Assembly (NCBI GenBank): GCA_023388515.1
Contig: JAEWGD010000029.1
Coordinates: forward strand, 1 to 7,626
DNA: 7,626 bases
Direction of reading: 5' to 3'
Source: Bacillota bacterium
GTDB lineage: Bacteria; Bacillota; Clostridia; Oscillospirales; Ruminococcaceae
The notes below the pieces were generated by a model. The model did not search any database. It saw only the letters and a program-made list of their open reading frames with translations, and was not told the origin of the DNA. Positions within the stretch are counted from its first letter, which is position 1. The number at the start of each line of letters is the position of its first letter. Position numbers and translations under genes: made by a program. This document shows positions 6,644-7,626 of the stretch, piece after piece.

Positions 6644-7626
6644 TTATTCATGGAAGAAATAAGGAAGTGCATCATAAATATAATGTCTTACATATCCCCA
6701 CCAGTGAGTAGCACCTGGAGCTACAAGGAAGTAGAAATTACCCTTAGAGAAATCTGAAGTGTAATCAAACTGTGGAAGTGGCTTCATCGCTTCAATTTGT
6801 GGTCCAATATTAGGATATGCAATATCTTCTGAACCAGTTGCAGCAAAAATGAAGTACTCTCTCTTTGAAAGTCCAGATTTGTTAATTGCAGAAGTAACCG
6901 AATTAGCCTTATCTTGAGCAGAATTTCCTGACCAATGGTCACCACTAAGTGGCATGAAATATCCAACATAATCAAGGCAATTAACCATTACTACCCATGT
7001 TGAAACTGAACCCATTGAGAATCCACCATAAGCCCTGTGCATTCTTGAAGCAGCAATTCCCTCAGGTGTTGTTGATGTTGCATAAGTAGAATATTTGCCT
7101 TCTACAAACGGAATTACATTTGCTCTGAATTCATTATAGAAATTCTGTGCTGTGCAGTTTCCACCGTTGAATGTAGGCGTTACGACAATCATAGGCTCAA
7201 GTTTGCCGTTCATAATCATGTGGTCAAGAATAAGATTCATCTTAACATCACTACTAAAAATTGTATTTTCATTTTCTCCACCACCATGCATGAGGTAGAA
7301 AATATTGTATTTTTTGCTTGAATCATAACCGTAAGGAAGATATACATTAAGACTCTTATTTCCATTTATGCTGCTATATGTTTCTTTGACAATCTTTCCA
7401 GACTGTGAACATTGAGTTAGATAAGAATCAGGAGCTGCACTATACTGTAAAGCAGCTTGATAATTAAATGTAGGTTTCTCTGGCTCAGGTTCTGGTTCTG
7501 GTATATCAGGTGCATTATCAGGGAACTGATTAATCACGCCCAAAACGAACTGTTTAAGATATTTAACATCATCAATATCCACAACTCCGCTTCCGTCAAC
7601 ATCAGCAGCAAGTTTAACACTATTGC
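6644..7626 (-). CDS. Dockerin-CE1 feruloyl esterase, XynY type (5' end outside window)
   Basis: The frame is open to the right edge, so this is the last 326 residues of a longer protein, counted from the first full codon at 7624. Residues 8-19 are the second calcium loop of a dockerin (D8, D10, S12, D19), followed by the dockerin helix and a Pro-Glu linker (PEPEPEPEKP, about 42-51). The rest (about 55-326) is a CE1 feruloyl esterase, which releases ferulate from arabinoxylan. It has an HGGGEN oxyanion-region motif (113-118), nucleophile S203 (GGFSMGS), D267 (GSEDIAY) and H307 (ATHWWG). From memory, it resembles the C-terminal esterase of C. thermocellum XynY over nearly its whole length, with the same Ser-Asp and Asp-His spacing of 64 and 40 residues. 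A GTG at 7582 is not a real start, since it falls inside the dockerin loop. The missing part should include the first dockerin repeat, a signal peptide and perhaps further modules. The terminator at 6584-6613 follows. Confidence 0.93.
   Translation of the reverse strand, partial: NSVKLAADVDGSGVVDIDDVKYLKQFVLGVINQFPDNAPDIPEPEPEPEKPTFNYQAALQYSAAPDSYLTQCSQSGKIVKETYSSINGNKSLNVYLPYGYDSSKKYNIFYLMHGGGENENTIFSSDVKMNLILDHMIMNGKLEPMIVVTPTFNGGNCTAQNFYNEFRANVIPFVEGKYSTYATSTTPEGIAASRMHRAYGGFSMGSVSTWVVMVNCLDYVGYFMPLSGDHWSGNSAQDKANSVTSAINKSGLSKREYFIFAATGSEDIAYPNIGPQIEAMKPLPQFDYTSDFSKGNFYFLVAPGATHWWGYVRHYIYDALPYFFHE

Noticed and set aside
7580..7582. GTG at 7582 as the start of the feruloyl esterase gene
   Set aside because: The frame stays open to the window edge and the residues before it complete a dockerin calcium loop, so the GTG encodes an internal valine.
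1..7626. CRISPR array, tRNA or rRNA gene, insertion sequence, phage or toxin-antitoxin genes
   Set aside because: No regular repeat-spacer pattern, tRNA-like cloverleaf, transposase motifs or terminal inverted repeats were seen; the window is filled by identified genes and short intergenic regions.

Overview
The window looks like the chromosome of a low-GC, Gram-positive, fibre-degrading anaerobe of the Clostridia, most like a cellulosome-forming Ruminococcus or relative from the gut or rumen. This rests on the AT-rich intergenic DNA, strong GGGGG/AGGGTGG-type ribosome binding sites, two dockerin-bearing xylan-degrading proteins, and a Firmicutes-style OmpR-type regulator and sensor kinase pair. 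The species cannot be fixed from the sequence alone.

Layout. Positions 1-176 hold no recognisable gene, but carry two strong hairpins with T-runs. A small histidine phosphotransfer (HPt) protein lies on the minus strand (177-545) with its own good promoter. A 404-bp divergent intergenic region (546-949) follows; it carries promoter elements and a tandem 11-bp repeat beside a -10 box. The main gene (950-3925, plus strand) encodes a 991-residue secreted enzyme: signal peptide, GH11 xylanase, CBM22, dockerin, CE1 feruloyl esterase, CE4 deacetylase. A bidirectional terminator (3970-4003) separates it from a convergent minus-strand operon. That operon encodes an OmpR-family response regulator (5761-6438) and, overlapping it by 4 bp, a membrane sensor histidine kinase (4049-5764). 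Beyond another terminator (6584-6613), a further minus-strand gene (6644-7626) enters from the right edge. It is the 3' part of a dockerin plus CE1 feruloyl esterase closely resembling the esterase end of Clostridium thermocellum XynY; its 5' part lies outside the window.

How they fit together. The two enzymes cover backbone cleavage (GH11), xylan targeting (CBM22), removal of ferulate cross-links (two different CE1 types) and probably acetyl removal (CE4). Both would dock onto a cellulosomal scaffoldin. The two-component system between them has a large extracellular sensor region and is a reasonable candidate to control them. The direct repeat at the xylanase promoter has the form expected of an OmpR/PhoB-type binding site, but this link is inference. 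No CRISPR array, tRNA, rRNA, insertion sequence or wholly unknown system was seen. The most interesting points are the multi-enzyme architecture, the abrupt base-composition change at its internal domain junction, and the candidate operator.
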